A stretch of DNA of 64,000 nucleotides from Cocos nucifera (taxonomy: Eukaryota > Streptophyta > Magnoliopsida > Arecales > Arecaceae). The first letter of the stretch is position 1. Each line of letters begins with the position of its first letter. The notes under the pieces are model-generated. The model was not told the origin of the DNA, searched no databases, and worked only from the letters and a program-made list of their open reading frames with translations. This document shows positions 31,799 to 43,336 of this stretch, piece by piece. A program made the translations under genes and the position numbers. The stretch is taken from positions 124,001 to 188,000 of the forward strand of contig QRFJ01004877.1 in the NCBI GenBank assembly GCA_006176705.1, read 5' to 3'.

Positions 31799-33564
31799 AT
31801 ATAATCTAATCAGATAGTTAATCGATGATTGAGAATCGTTCTACGATCAAACATTTAATGCAATTGATGTTTGACCTAATGCAAGTATTATAGGAGGATC
31901 GATTAGCAATTGGATTGCTAATTGCTCAATCTGATTGAGTAATCAGACTAAGATCAGATCTAATTAAATTATATTTAATTAAAATTAGTTTAAACTTAAT
32001 TAGATTGAGTTTAATTAGTTTATTAGATAAGCCAATTATAAGGAAAAAATAATTTCTAATTGGACTAGGATTTGAGTGCACCTAATTTCTAATTGAGTTA
32101 TGATTTAAATTGGATTTAAATATTATTTAAACCTAACTTAATTAAATTTTTAGTTGGACTGGGATCATTCATAATTAGGCTTATATTAATCCTATTTTAA
32201 TTAGATTTAAAATTAGTTTGACCTAGTCAAAATAGGAGAGTCCTAGTAGACTAGGACTCTTCCTTCCTTATGACAATGATCTCCATACCCACTAATTAAT
32301 TCTAGAAAAATTACATGACTTTTTCCATGCCTAAGATTGATTTCCCATGCTTCACATCCTGGTAAATTTGGATTTAAATTTGACTTTGTCAAAATTGGTA
32401 GTTAGTTTGAATGAGTCAAACTTAGGAAGAGTTTTATTTTGTTAAAACTCTCTTCCTCTCTCTTTGGAAAATAACCCACGCCAACCTTATTTTTTGTCAC
32501 CAATTTTTTCTCCTTTTGGGCAAAAGTTTTCTTCTCTCTGCACACAAGAATTGTAGGGAGGCATCCAAGAGTTGAACGCCCTCCAAACACTTCCATTGTT
32601 TCCTTGTTTGACTAGGTCAGTTTGACCTAGTCTTCCTATTTTCATGGACACCACATTCTAATCTTTAATGAAGACAAAGATAAGAGAAAATATTTTCTCT
32701 CATTATTTTCTTTCATGATGTACTTTATTATTTTTCTTTGTGATTTTATATGATAAAAATTTGAGAGAGAGAGAGAGAGGAAGAGGGCGTGGAAATGGAT
32801 GTTCAATGGAGTTGGGGCATCATGGTCTCTTTTGGACATGATTTGATCATGTCCTGATGAGAAGAAAGTAAAGAGAAGATAGTCTTCTCTTAGGATTCTT
32901 TTGAGAATCCTTTCTTCTCAATTTTAATATGATTGTTCTATGAGAAAAGTTAGAGTGGAAGAGACCAAGAAGTGTGAAAATTTTCTAGAGGAGGTCTCCT
33001 TTTGTCCAGATATGAAGATCTATTTAGAACATCAATGGTTGATGTCCTGAAAAGAGAAGATGTGTCTTCTCTTAGGATCTTTCTTAACTATTTAATTTTT
33101 GATTTTTGGGAGATCCAAAGGTTGGATTTCTTCCTTAATCCTCCTTATATTTTTCATCTCTTGGGGTGTCCAAGAGATCTAATGAATAAATTTTAGATTA
33201 ACCATCCAGAGAGATCCATGAGAAGCTAGCACATCGAGTGGATATTCGTTTGACGAATCTTTGATTTTGTTGCAGCCTCAGGTGGATCACCTATAGAGGC
33301 TAGATGCATGTGCAGTTCTAAAGACAACAACGAAAATCAACCATAGAGTTCTCAATCCATGCAAAGATAAAAGATCTGATTTCATCTCTCACCTAGATGC
33401 GATCTATATTTTATATCTAGAATTTTTCTAGATCTAGGATATTGATTTGATCAATACCAAATCATTTATTTTCTGATTTAAAATGCAATATTACATGTTA
33501 TAGATTCTAGTTATAGGATTTAGTAATTTGATTACATGCAATTGTAGATTCAATGGTTTAATTT
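31799..33564 (+). repeat. CopA 3' LTR, segment 2 of 3
   Basis: Non-coding LTR sequence between the CopB and LARD2 insertions. Its end part (32990-33564) matches the 5' LTR fragment at 11100-11662. Minus-strand open frames 32402-32596 and 32642-32839 have no recognisable product. A GA microsatellite is at 32763-32779. Confidence 0.82.
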
Positions 33565-35176
33565 TGATAAGAGCGCGATGTTGTCAGTAAGATACCGTGT
33601 TTATCAGTTTAATCTGACTTCTTAAAATAATTAAAATTATGTAGATAGCAGTGAGTTGGATCGAATCCATAGAGAAGGTAGTATTTTAGTTTTAAAATTT
33701 TTAATTTTTTTAAAAGAAAAGAAAAAAAAGAGTTTTGAAATCAAAAGTGAAGTCGAAAAGCAAAAATTAAAAGATACAAAAATTTAAACTTGGTACTAAG
33801 ATCTACTAGTTAGATCTTAGCATCTACTTGCAATAAAATAAAAAATAATAATTAAAGTATAAAAATTAAATTTCAAAAAAAATAAAGAGCATAAAATTAA
33901 AGAGCATAAAAATAAATATTATATTAATTAAAAAGTTCATAATTTAAATACATAAAAAAAGAAAAAAACTTAAAATAGGTTGATCTTTGATCTTGGATCG
34001 GCATTGGCAGAAAGATGGTGTAGAAGCCCAGCTCTTCTTCTCGGCATCCATTGCTTTGAAGTAGCCTCTAATCCAAAGCCTAGCTCTACCTTATACCAAA
34101 GCTTCATCTTGATCGAAGATTCTGAATTCTGAAAGTCTAGGGACTTATTTATAGAGCTAGGAGGACTAGAGACTTTTTTGCAGGCAATGTGGAACTAAGG
34201 AGGTCTTTGATCGTCAAAATATGGATAAATTTGAGTGAAAATTAGATTAAAAGAAGTGTTGGATGAATTCTATTGAAGTTTGGTGAAATCTAGCCATTCA
34301 ATAGAAATCCAACGGACCAAAAATCATCAAAATCGGATGTGTATTGATCCAGATCAGGTCGGATTAAATTATAGCCATTGATCGCGCATTGATGGAGAAA
34401 ATCTGATCGCTGATCATGCATTGGGAGTCCTGATCACCTCGAGAGCATTTTGGACCATTGGATCATCTTCTAGGTTGAGCGCTGCCATTGAATGGTGATC
34501 CACGTGAAGTTTGAAGTAGAAAATTTTCTCCACCATCCAATCAAGACTGCAATCAACCACAACCACATGATCGCACACTTACTGTTCCCATGGACTGGTT
34601 GCACCGCACACCGCAATGAATAAGCACCTCTTGTTACTAAGTGAAAAGTCCAAAATGCCCTATGAGCCATGATAGATTTTTTGTAAACCCTTTAAGGGTC
34701 TAGGTCCACTATGTGTCACTCTATGATTCGCTGGTTTCTGCTGAGCTGGCGGTCCATGCTTGGATCATTGACCGACTGACGGCTTCCGCGGCTGAGTTGG
34801 CTAGTATTGCTAGCTTGGCATGCCAACTTTTTCAGCTTGGCTCAGTGCGTTTGGATGCGCCGACTGATGTGGTATGGCTGCTTGAGCCGACTAAGCCGTA
34901 TGTTATTTTTTATTTAATTTTTATTTATTTTATTTTTTTAAAAATTTATATCTTCTCTATTTTAGCTCTATTTTATGTGAAACTTCTTTTGTTATGATCA
35001 AAAAAATAATTTCTTTCCATTAATTATAAAATTTTATTTTTTAATTTTTATTATTTTTTAATTAATAAAAATATAAATTTTTCAAAAATATTTATAAATT
35101 GATCATTAATTTTTAAAAATTAATATAATTAATTAATAAATTAATACTTTTATTGATGAATTTATGGTACTTATCA
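33565..35176 (-). repeat. LARD2 3' LTR (left)
   Basis: 1612 bp from TGATAAGAGCGCG to GGTACTTATCA. A GC-rich block at 34735-34900 stands out in otherwise AT-rich sequence. The palindrome ACCCTTTAAGGGT is at 34687-34699. Open frames 34470-34670 and 34713-34997 recur in the right LTR and are not genes. Confidence 0.88.
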
Positions 35177-36438
35177 CACCCCCAACTTAAGCTTTGCTCA
35201 TCCTTGAGTAAAGAAAGAATTTAGTTTTAAATATCTTTTAACTTTAGAGTTTCGAATTTTTTCTAAGCAGTTTTTAAAATGGCTATTGATATTCAGTAAA
35301 GCTTAAATAAAATATATCATTGGGGTATTAATACATATCAATAAAAAAATTAAGTAAAGAATATTAAATTTTTCTAAATTTTTTCTAAATTATCCCATCT
35401 TTACCTATGATTTATCTAAACTTTCATATAGCCAAGTGTATTGCTACTTTCGTCCTTCATTTATTGATTTTTATTTTCATATTGTCCACTTTTTGACGTG
35501 AATATCATTGCTTACTTAGGCAACGAAACCCGATTACTCAGTAGAAAATCTTTTTTTTTTCAACATTGTACCACTATTAAGTGTCTTAATCCCTTAAGCT
35601 TTCTATTTGATCCATGTAGCAAGTCTTGGGCTAATGACTCTCAAATCAGTTGGCTTTAGAGCACTAGATATAGAATACCCCTCGGGCTTACTAACTCGAA
35701 TCAAACAGGCTATGAGTTGAGACTAGCTTTACAACGAGCTTCTTTATCCTTCCCATCTTTTGATGCGAAACTCAATGCTTGCTTAGGCAAAGAGGCCCAG
35801 TTACTCAGTGAGAAATACTTAAAAACTATTTTATTAAAATAATTTTTTTTATAAAAAAAATATATAGTTATCCTACATAAGTTCATAAAAAGTAGATTTT
35901 TCTTTGATACTAGTAGAAAAAATTAGAAATACTCAAAAAAAAACTTTTTATGTTCTAGACTTAACTCTTTATTGAATTTTTTTAATACTTGATTCCTTAA
36001 TATCTCATAGATTCTCTGATCTATGCATCAATTTTTTTAAAAAAATGCTTAGTTTAATTTGATTCTTAAGCATAATCAGGTGTCTGAATACTAAATACTA
36101 ACTTTTTCAAGGACTTAAAATTTTAAAATTTTTATTTTTCTGCTCTCCAACTTAATCAACATTGTTTTTAATGGAGAAGAAAAAAATAAAGGGTGTAATA
36201 AAGAACATGAAAGAATACACCTGACTCAGTATATTTTTGGTCCAGCACATGCCTTTGAAAATTTAAGCTCTTCCTCCAACTTATTCAAATTATCCTAAAA
36301 AGAAAATCAACTAAAAAGATAAATTAAACTAAAAAAAATTAAATATTGGGTTGTCTTCCAACAAGCACTAAGTTTACCATCTTCAACCAGATACAATGCA
36401 ACTTACCATCCTATGTCGAATATTAGATTGACAAATTC
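35177..36438 (-). other. LARD2 3' internal region
   Basis: Begins with the polypurine tract (minus strand CTTAAGTTGGGGGTG). No coding motif is visible. It contains TGCTTAGGCAA-like repeats with the same wording as the LARD1 3' region (near 18100). Confidence 0.6.
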
Positions 36439-37669
36439 CTATGGTTTTGGATTGTCAATCTCAGAAAGTTGATTTATAATCCCACTATTGATATATTCAT
36501 TGTTAATTTTTGGGACATAATTTGTGTCTCCATTCTCAGACCCATGTTTATTAAGAATTTCTCCTATTTGTTCTTCTAAAATACTTATGAATGGAATTTT
36601 TGTATTAGGAGTTAAGTTTAATACACTAGGTACTGGAAGGGTGTCTAAAGATAGATTTAATTCTGGAGGTAAATTAATATGATCTTGCTTAAATAACTCC
36701 ATTGATAATTCATTACACGCCTCTTGATTTCTATAAGAAGAACCAGCTTCTAAGGTTGAAGAGAATAGGACATTAGGTTTATAAGTCTTAGGTAAATCAT
36801 CTATTCTCTTTTTTCCTATGTCTATCTCATTTAAACTGGAACCAACATTAGCACTAGTTCATGGCTTGGATTCTTCTATGTGGTTAGCCTCAGTACTGTT
36901 CCTCTAAATTTTTGTTTTGGCTAGCATCAGTATTAGCTTCTCTTACCTGATCTTGGTATGGGTCCATAAGAATCCTATAGCTTTTAAGTTCAAAAATTAC
37001 TTTAGCATTCTCAAATTGGAGATTTTTAAGTGAGACATTAAATTGATAACTTGGTCTAAATGGTTGGTGGAAAATAGGTGGGTTGTTTAAAATTGGTAGG
37101 CTTGATAGTTGATCTAGTTCTCTTCTCGTGTTAGACTCAACTAATTATCCTATTTGAGCTTCTAGCTTGACGATAGATTCTTGTTGAGTCAAGATCGATT
37201 GTTATTGATTCAAAATTAATTATTGAAGTTGGTTAAATCTATCATTGGCTAGATTGGTCTATTGAGGAGATGGGTATGATAGCTGGTTATTATATGATGG
37301 CTGGGTAAACTGACTAGGTTAACCATTATTATAGGCATAGTTTTGATATTGGAGCCTATTTTGATAGTTTTGGATAGATGAAATTTGGGTCTGAACCTGA
37401 GTCTATTGGGATGTCCAAGAAAAATTATGGTGGTTGCTCCAATCTAGATTTTATAAATTTAAAAATGGATCATTAATCAATTTGGAGTAACCTTTAACAA
37501 CTTGAACTTGCTCGTGGATAAAATGTGAAAACTGTGTAGCATGATGGGTTGGACTAGGTGATGTGAATTATGCAGGAGATTGTTGACCTAGGATTAGGAG
37601 TTGATCTAATTTTTAGACAAGAAGGTCAACCTTATCTAATTTTTGGATTATTAGGTTCAGATCAGCCAT
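36439..37669 (-). pseudogene. LARD2 gag C-terminal remnant and unknown ORF
   Basis: From a Met at 37669 the minus strand reads MADLNLIIQKLDKVDLLVQK and then SNHHNFSWTSQ and QNYQNRLQYQNYAYNNG, resembling the Gln/Asn-rich tail of Athila gag (NPYSNTYNPGW type). Several stops follow. A final open frame (36439-36702, 87 codons, MELFKQDHINLPPELNLSL onwards) is not recognised; by position it corresponds to the protease-RT linker of LARD1. No RT or integrase motif is seen. Confidence 0.55.
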
Positions 37670-38990
37670 TTGATTATCAGGTTTAATATGAATCAATCAT
37701 TCAATTAAGTTCAACTAAATCCAAAAAAATAATTTTCTACCATGCATGTATTAGTGCAACCCTAACGTGTGGTTCAAAATTTTTTTAGAATTTTTAAATT
37801 TTTTTTATGTTTTTTATTATTTTATTTTATTAAAAATTAATTTTTTAAAATTTTTTAATTATTATTTTTAATTTAGTTTAATTTAATTTAGTTATTATTT
37901 TTAATATTTTTTTTAGTTAGTTTAATTTAATTTAATTTAATTTAATTTTTAGATGAGAAAAGAGAAGAAAGAAAGAAGAGTTCTAAAGAAGTGGTCCTAA
38001 GGAGTCCTAGAACTAAGAAAAGAGAAAAGAATTAGGTTTAATTAGGTTTGATGTTGGTTAGCAATCAAGTTGGTCAATCAATTCTGACTAATGATTATCC
38101 TAGATCTAGACAGCTCCTAACTGCCAAGGTCACCTTCAAGCCCTCCAAGTATAAGATCAGCCAATCAACTGGTCAGGTAAGTATAAGGTTGGTGGGAGTC
38201 CCCCCATTGTTTGTCTTAGACACTAACTATACTTGATCAGGTAAGCTAATAGAATCAATTAGATATCACCTTCTTTCGGGCTCAGTCATTTCTGAACCAC
38301 TTTCCTAGACAACAGTCAAATTGACTAATCCTAATCTGGTTCAATTCTTAGGATTTCTTATCCTAATGAGCTCGAGTTCCTAAGACTGATGTCTAATTGA
38401 TTTTAAAATTAAAGACTTAGATCAATGCAGGATGCTGGTTGATTATTTATGGGCCAAGAAAGGGTGATCAAATCCCCACCTTATCTTATTTAATTGGGTG
38501 TTGCCCTAAATTTGATTTAAAGATGCATATGCACAATCACTTTCAATAAGGGATTCTATGCAACTAAAGTAGATGCATGAAATTGATTAAACTTAAGAGC
38601 TTACCTTGTCTCCAGCGATCACCAAAAAAAGTAAAATTAAAATAAAACTAATATGTTGCATGCTCTAAGCAGTTAGAATTTCTAATCTTGTCATGAGATT
38701 TTTAATTAGATTTAAGTGGATATATATTTTTTTAAAATTTAATAATAAAATAAATAAATAAATTAAAAGAGAAAAGGATTAGGGTTAGGATTGATCTCAC
38801 CAAGCAGGATTTGAAGCTTCCTTTTTGTCCTAATCTTTTTATTTTCTTTGTTTCTTCCATTTTTTTCCTACAAAATAAAGAAGAAAAAGTTAGTAAGCAA
38901 TTTTTATAAAAAAAATAAAAAATTAAAATTTTATTAATAATTAATTTATAAAAAATCAAAGAAATCAATAAAAAATAGCATCTAATCTCA
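37670..38990 (-). other. LARD2 leader
   Basis: On the sense (minus) strand this holds AGTGTCTAAGACAAAC and ATACTTACCTG (complement of 38174-38184), with a second GCTTACCTGA at 38237-38246, matching the module in LARD1 and the copia leaders. The first 1.1 kb next to gag is a degenerate TTTAAT-rich stretch (37790-37950). Confidence 0.62.
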
Positions 38991-39007
38991 TTCCGATAAT
39001 GGTGCCA
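38991..39007 (-). other. LARD2 primer binding site (tRNA-Asp type, degenerate)
   Basis: The minus strand reads TGGCACCATTATCGGAA, related to TGGCGCCGTTGCCGGGG. It lies 6 bp from the LTR. Confidence 0.75.
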
Positions 39008-39013
39008 AAAACT

Positions 39014-40619
39014 TGATAAGAGCGCAATGTTCTCGTTAAGATACCATATTTATCAGTTTAATCTGACTTCTTAAAATAATTAAAAATATGAAAATAGCAG
39101 TGAGTCGGATCAAATCCATAAGAAAGGTAGTATTTTAGTTTTGAAATCTTTAATTTTTTTAAAAAAAAGAAAAAAAAAAGTTTTGAAATTAAAAGTGAAG
39201 TCAGAAAGCGAAAATTAAAAGGTGAAGAAATTTAAACTTGGTACTAAGATCTACTAGTTAGATCTTAGCATCTACTTGCAATAAAATAAAAAGTAATAAT
39301 TAAAGTGCAAAAATTAAATTAAAATAAAAATAAAGAGCATAAAATTAAAGAGCATAAAAATAAATATTATATTAATTAAAAAATTTATAATTTAAATATA
39401 TAAAAAAAATTAAAATAGGTTAATCTCTGATCTTGGATCAGCATTGGTAGAAAGGTGGTGTAGAAGCCTAGCTCTTCTTCTCGGCATCCGTTGCTTTGAA
39501 GCAGCCTCTAATCCAAAGCAAAGCTCTACCCTATACCAAAGCTTCACCTTGATCATAGATTTTGAATTTTGGAAGTCTGAGGTCTTATTTATAGAGCTAG
39601 GAGGATTGGAGATATTTTCTGCAGGCAATGTGAGACTAAGAATGTCTTTGATCGTCAAAATATGGAGAAATCCAAATGAAAATTGAATTAAAAGGAGTGC
39701 TGAATGAATTCTATTGAAGTCTGGTGAAATCTAGCCATTCAATAGAAATCCAATGGACCAAAAATCATCAAAATCGAATGTGAATAGATCTAGATCAGGT
39801 CAAATTAAATTATGGCCATTGATCACATGTTGATGGAGAAAATCTGGCCACTGATCGCATGTTGGGAGTCCTGATCACTGTCGAGAGTGTTCTGGATTGT
39901 TGGATCATCTTTTGGGTTGAGTGCTGCCATCGGATAGCGATCCGCATGAAGTTTGAGGTAGAAAATTTTCTCCACCATTCGATCATGACCATAATCAACC
40001 GCAGCCGCACGATCGCACAATTACTGTTCCCATGGACAGCGTGGACCGGCTGCACCGCACACCGCAATGAATTAGTGCCTCCTATTGCCGAGTGAAAAGT
40101 CTAAAATGCTCTATGAGCCATGATAGATTTTCTGTAAACCCTTTAAGGGTCTAGGTCCACCACATGTCGCTCTATGATTCGTCAGTTTCTACTAAGCTGG
40201 CGGTCCACGCCTGGATCGTGGAGCGATTGACGGCTTTCGTGGCTGAGTCGGCTAGCATTGCTGGCTTGGCATGTCGGCTTTATCGGCTTGGCTCAGCATG
40301 TTTGGACGTGCCAGCTAATATGGCACGGTGGCTTGAGCCGACTGAGCCGTATCTTATTTTTTATTTAATTTTTATTTATTTTATTACTTAAAAATTTATA
40401 TCTTCTCCATTTTAGATCTGTTTTGTGCAAAACTTATTTTGTTGTGATGAAAAAAATATGCTATTTCCATTGATTATAAAATTTTATTTTTTAATTAATT
40501 TTTAATTAATAAAAATATAAATTTCTTAAAAATATATAAATTGATCATTAATTCTTAAAAATTAATATAAATTAATTAATAAATTAATATTTTTATTGGT
40601 GAATTTATGGTGCTTATGA
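39014..40619 (-). repeat. LARD2 5' LTR (right)
   Basis: 1606 bp from TGATAAGAGCGCAATG to GGTGCTTATGA, aligned to the left LTR throughout. The terminal CA is changed to GA. The palindrome is at 40138-40150 and the GC-rich block at 40190-40350. Confidence 0.88.
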
Positions 40620-40624
40620 AATTT

Positions 40625-40692
40625 ACAACTTTCGCTATGTTATCTTTTAAAAAAGTTTTGAAATTCATACATAAAATCCTGCCTATTTTTCA
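40625..40692 (+). repeat. CopA 3' LTR, segment 3 of 3 (terminus)
   Basis: ACAACTTTCGCTATGTTATC to CTATTTTTCA matches the end of the 5' LTR (11675-11742). It gives a total 3' LTR of about 2749 bp. Confidence 0.82.
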
Positions 40693-41226
40693 TCACTTGA
40701 CTATGCCCAGAAGCCTTCCATTACTGAATTAGAAATTCAGTTTATCTAGTACCAAAGCATAGTTAGTTGCTTGTAAGTCACTTTGGTGATCTCAGATCTA
40801 AGTAGCACTTATACCTATATCCCATCAGAGATATTTTTAGTAGCAGACTGCTCTGGAGTTGGTCATGTTAAATGATGATGTACCCATACATCTCATCTGT
40901 ATGCCATACCAGTGTCTCCACACTTCTTGGTTAAGAGAACAATCAATCTATATAGCATACAGCGACCTATGCTCGATAGACCTTGTCGTCCTAATTAATA
41001 GCCTATCATTTGATCGCGAACAGTTTTAAGGACTAATCGGTAAATCCTCTTTTTATCGAAGCTAAATAGTCCTAAGGACCTCATCACAATAATGAAGTTC
41101 GTTAGAAGATGAATACTTTATGATTAAAATATCAAAAATATATTTTATTAATTAATAAATTAATTATAATTATAATGTAGCACAACCGTCAATAGGCTGA
41201 CGATTGGTCTTGGGATATATTTTCCA
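40693..41226 (-). repeat. Inverted, truncated CopA-family LTR
   Basis: The minus strand starts TGGAAAATATATCCC at 41226 and follows the first 530 bp of the CopA LTR (GGAGACACTGGTATGGCATAC, GTGACTTACAAGCAACT). It stops at CTTGACTATGCC, exactly where the plus-strand CopA LTR ends, so two LTRs of one family meet in opposite orientation. Confidence 0.8.
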
Positions 41227-41239
41227 ATAGTATTTAAAG

Positions 41240-42130
41240 ACAGCCAGCTTCTGGGCTTACACCCCTGAGCAGCACCCCATGGCCATTTATGTAGTGGGGG
41301 ATGGACATACTCGGGCTCTTTCCTATGGCATCTGGACAATGAAAGTTTCTCTTAGTGGCAATTGATTATTTACCTAATGGATCGAAGCCGAACCTCTGGC
41401 CAAGATCACTAAAGCTAAAGTACAGGACTTCGTCTGGAAGTCAATATCTACAAATTTGGCCTACCTCGAACTCTGATAATAGATAATGGGCGCTTGTTTG
41501 CAGGAACTAGATTTGCCGAGTTTTGCAAAAGCTTGAACATTTTCTATAATTTTACATCAGTGGCTAATCCGTAGGCAAATGGGGAGGCCAAGGTGACCAA
41601 CAGGACTTTATTACAAGACATAAAGGTAAGGCTTGAAAGAGCAAAGAAAACTTGGGTAGACTAACTTTATCATGTACTTTAGGCATACCGAACTATCTAA
41701 AGGCTGTCCACTGGGGAGACACCATTTGCTCTAACTTTCAGAATAGAAGTAGTCATCATGGTAGAGTTTAAACTTCCGTCAGCATGAGTCGTGGCATTCA
41801 ATAAATAGAGAAACTCATAGGATCTTAGAGGCAACCTCAATTTGTTGTAAGAAAAATGAGAAGAGGCCCAAGTTCGAATGGTGGCCTACAAGTAGAAGGT
41901 GGCTTGCTACTATAATTCTAGAGTTAAAAATAAAGCATTCAAAGTGGGGGACTTGGTACTTCGGCGAGCACCTCTCTCACAACCTTAGAATTAAGAAAAG
42001 CTCACCCCAAATTGGGAAGGCCCTCACCAGATTAGGAAGGTCGTCTGGCTTGAAACTTATCACCTAAAAGAGCTTGGAGGAGCTAAACATTCTCGATCAT
42101 AGAACTCAAAAAACATATGAATGTACCATC
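41240..42130 (+). pseudogene. Tat2 integrase (pol C-terminus)
   Basis: DDE integrase of Ty3/gypsy type. Visible in broken frames: VAIDYFT-like followed by WIEAEPLAKITKAKVQDFVW, then FGLPRTLIIDNGRLFAGTRF (second Asp), NGEAKVTNRTLLQDIK (Glu), AYRT...TGETPFALTF, and the C-terminal part NKAFKVGDLVLRRAP with LTPNWEGPHQIRKV. The RT and RNase H that should precede it are missing; the sequence begins abruptly at the inverted CopA LTR. Confidence 0.87.
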
Positions 42131-42233
42131 AATAACTTCATTTCAACAAAATTTTCTTAATATCTTCGCATTTGGTATAAGGCTATGATGACAGGGAATT
42201 ACCTCCCGAGCTTAGTCGGTAAACAAAACTAAT
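42131..42233 (+). other. Tat2 3' region between integrase and array
   Basis: About 100 bp of non-coding sequence with no clear motif before the tandem array. Confidence 0.5.
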
Positions 42234-43336
42234 CATGTTAGGAATAGGAGGAGAACCTCATCCTAACATGAATGAAGACCTCTGGTTGTTTAAGACAGGA
42301 GGAGGGGAGAGGCCCTTTCAATGGCTCTTTTGTGCCCCAATGACTTTGTTAGGAATAGAAGGAGGACCTCATCCTAACAAAGGTAAAAGCCAACCATGTC
42401 AAGAATAGGAGAACCTCGTCCTGACATGAATGAAAATCTTGGATTGTTTAAGACAGGAGGAGGGGAGAGGCACTTTCAATGGTCCTTTTGTGCTCCAATG
42501 ATTTTGTTAGAGATAAGAGGAGGACCATGCCCTAACAAAGGTAAAAGCCAACCGTATCAGGAATAAGAGGAGAACCTCGTCCTAACATGGGTCAAAGGAA
42601 AGAGGCCCTCTCAGCGGTTCTTTCGTGCCCTGATGATCTTATTAGAAACAGGAGGAAAATCTTATCCTAACAAGGATAAAGACTAATCATATCAAGAACA
42701 GGAGGAGAACCTCATCTTGACACAAATGAAGACCTCTCGTTGTTTAAGATAGGAGGGGAGAGAGACCCTTCCAATAATCCTTTTATGCCCTAATGACTTT
42801 GTTAGGGATAGGAGAAGGATCTCATCCTAACAAAGGTAAAAGCCAACCATGTCAGGAATAGGAGGAGAACCTCATCCTAATGTGGGTCAAAGGGGAGAGG
42901 CCCTCTCAATGATCCTTTTGTACCCTGATGATCTTGTTAGGAATAGAAGAAAAACCTCATCTTAACAAGGATAAAGGCTAACCATATCAGAAACAGGAGG
43001 AGAACCTCATCCTGACATGAATGAAGACCTTCGATTGTTTAAGATAGAAGGCAGGAAGAGGTCCTCTCAACGATTCTTTCGTGCCCTAATGATCTTGTTA
43101 GGAATAGAAGGAGAACCTCGTCCTAACAAGGGTAAAGGCTAATCATGTCAGGAATAGAAGAAGAACCACATGCTGATATGGATGAAGATCTCTGATTGTT
43201 TAAGATAGGAGGGGAGAGGCCCTTTCAACAGCCCTTTTTGTGTCCTAGCAACTTTGCTAGGAATAGGAAAAGGACCTCATCCTAACAAAGATGATAAGCA
43301 ACCACGTCAGGAATAGGAGTACCTCATCCTGACATG
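42234..43336 (+). repeat. Tat2 tandem array of alternating hairpins
   Basis: About eight units of 135-162 bp. Each holds a CATG-type inverted repeat and, except the last, a TTTG-type. Examples: CATGTTAGGA (42234-42243) with TCCTAACATG (42261-42270), and CTTTGTTAGGA (42344-42354) with TCCTAACAAAG (42372-42382). Loops are GGAGGAGAACC-like. Between hairpins runs GAAGACCTCTGGTTGTTTAAGA, then GGGGAGAGGCCC and a Thr-codon-like CTTTTGTGCCC tract, present in most units. AthG interrupts the final hairpin. Tat-group elements are known to carry tandem repeats near their 3' end. Confidence 0.88.

Larger units (their letters stand above)
33565..40619 (-). mobile_element. LARD2: non-autonomous Athila-like gypsy element
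   Basis: LTRs 33565-35176 and 39014-40619 with an exact 5-bp target duplication AATTT (33560-33564 and 40620-40624). Minus orientation follows from the tRNA-Asp type PBS (38991-39007) and the polypurine tract (complement of 35177-35191). The 3837-bp internal region has gag scraps only. It is inserted about 68 bp from the end of the CopA 3' LTR. Its leader is related to that of LARD1, so the two are one lineage. Confidence 0.9.
11100..40692 (+). mobile_element. CopA: copia element with three nested insertions
   Basis: After removing the insertions, CopA consists of 11100-12942, 20291-24800, 31799-33564 and 40625-40692. It has a truncated 5' LTR, PBS, leader, no gag, remnants of protease, integrase, RT and RNase H, and a 3' LTR of about 2749 bp in three pieces. 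The LTR length agrees with the unbroken CopC LTR (about 2765 bp). The coding part is heavily decayed. It is older than LARD1, CopB, LARD2 and CopB2, all of which lie inside it. Confidence 0.85.

Noticed and set aside
24796..31803. Exact target-site duplication for CopB
   Set aside because: Flanks CATGT and ATATA do not match; shifting the boundary gives only partial matches, so none is claimed.
34713..34997. Short ORFs in the LARD2 LTR (34713-34997, 40164-40391) as a gene pair
   Set aside because: They are the same place in both LTRs of one element and have no known domain.
42234..43336. CRISPR-like array
   Set aside because: Units are 135-162 bp with inner hairpins and no unique spacers; plant retrotransposon context.
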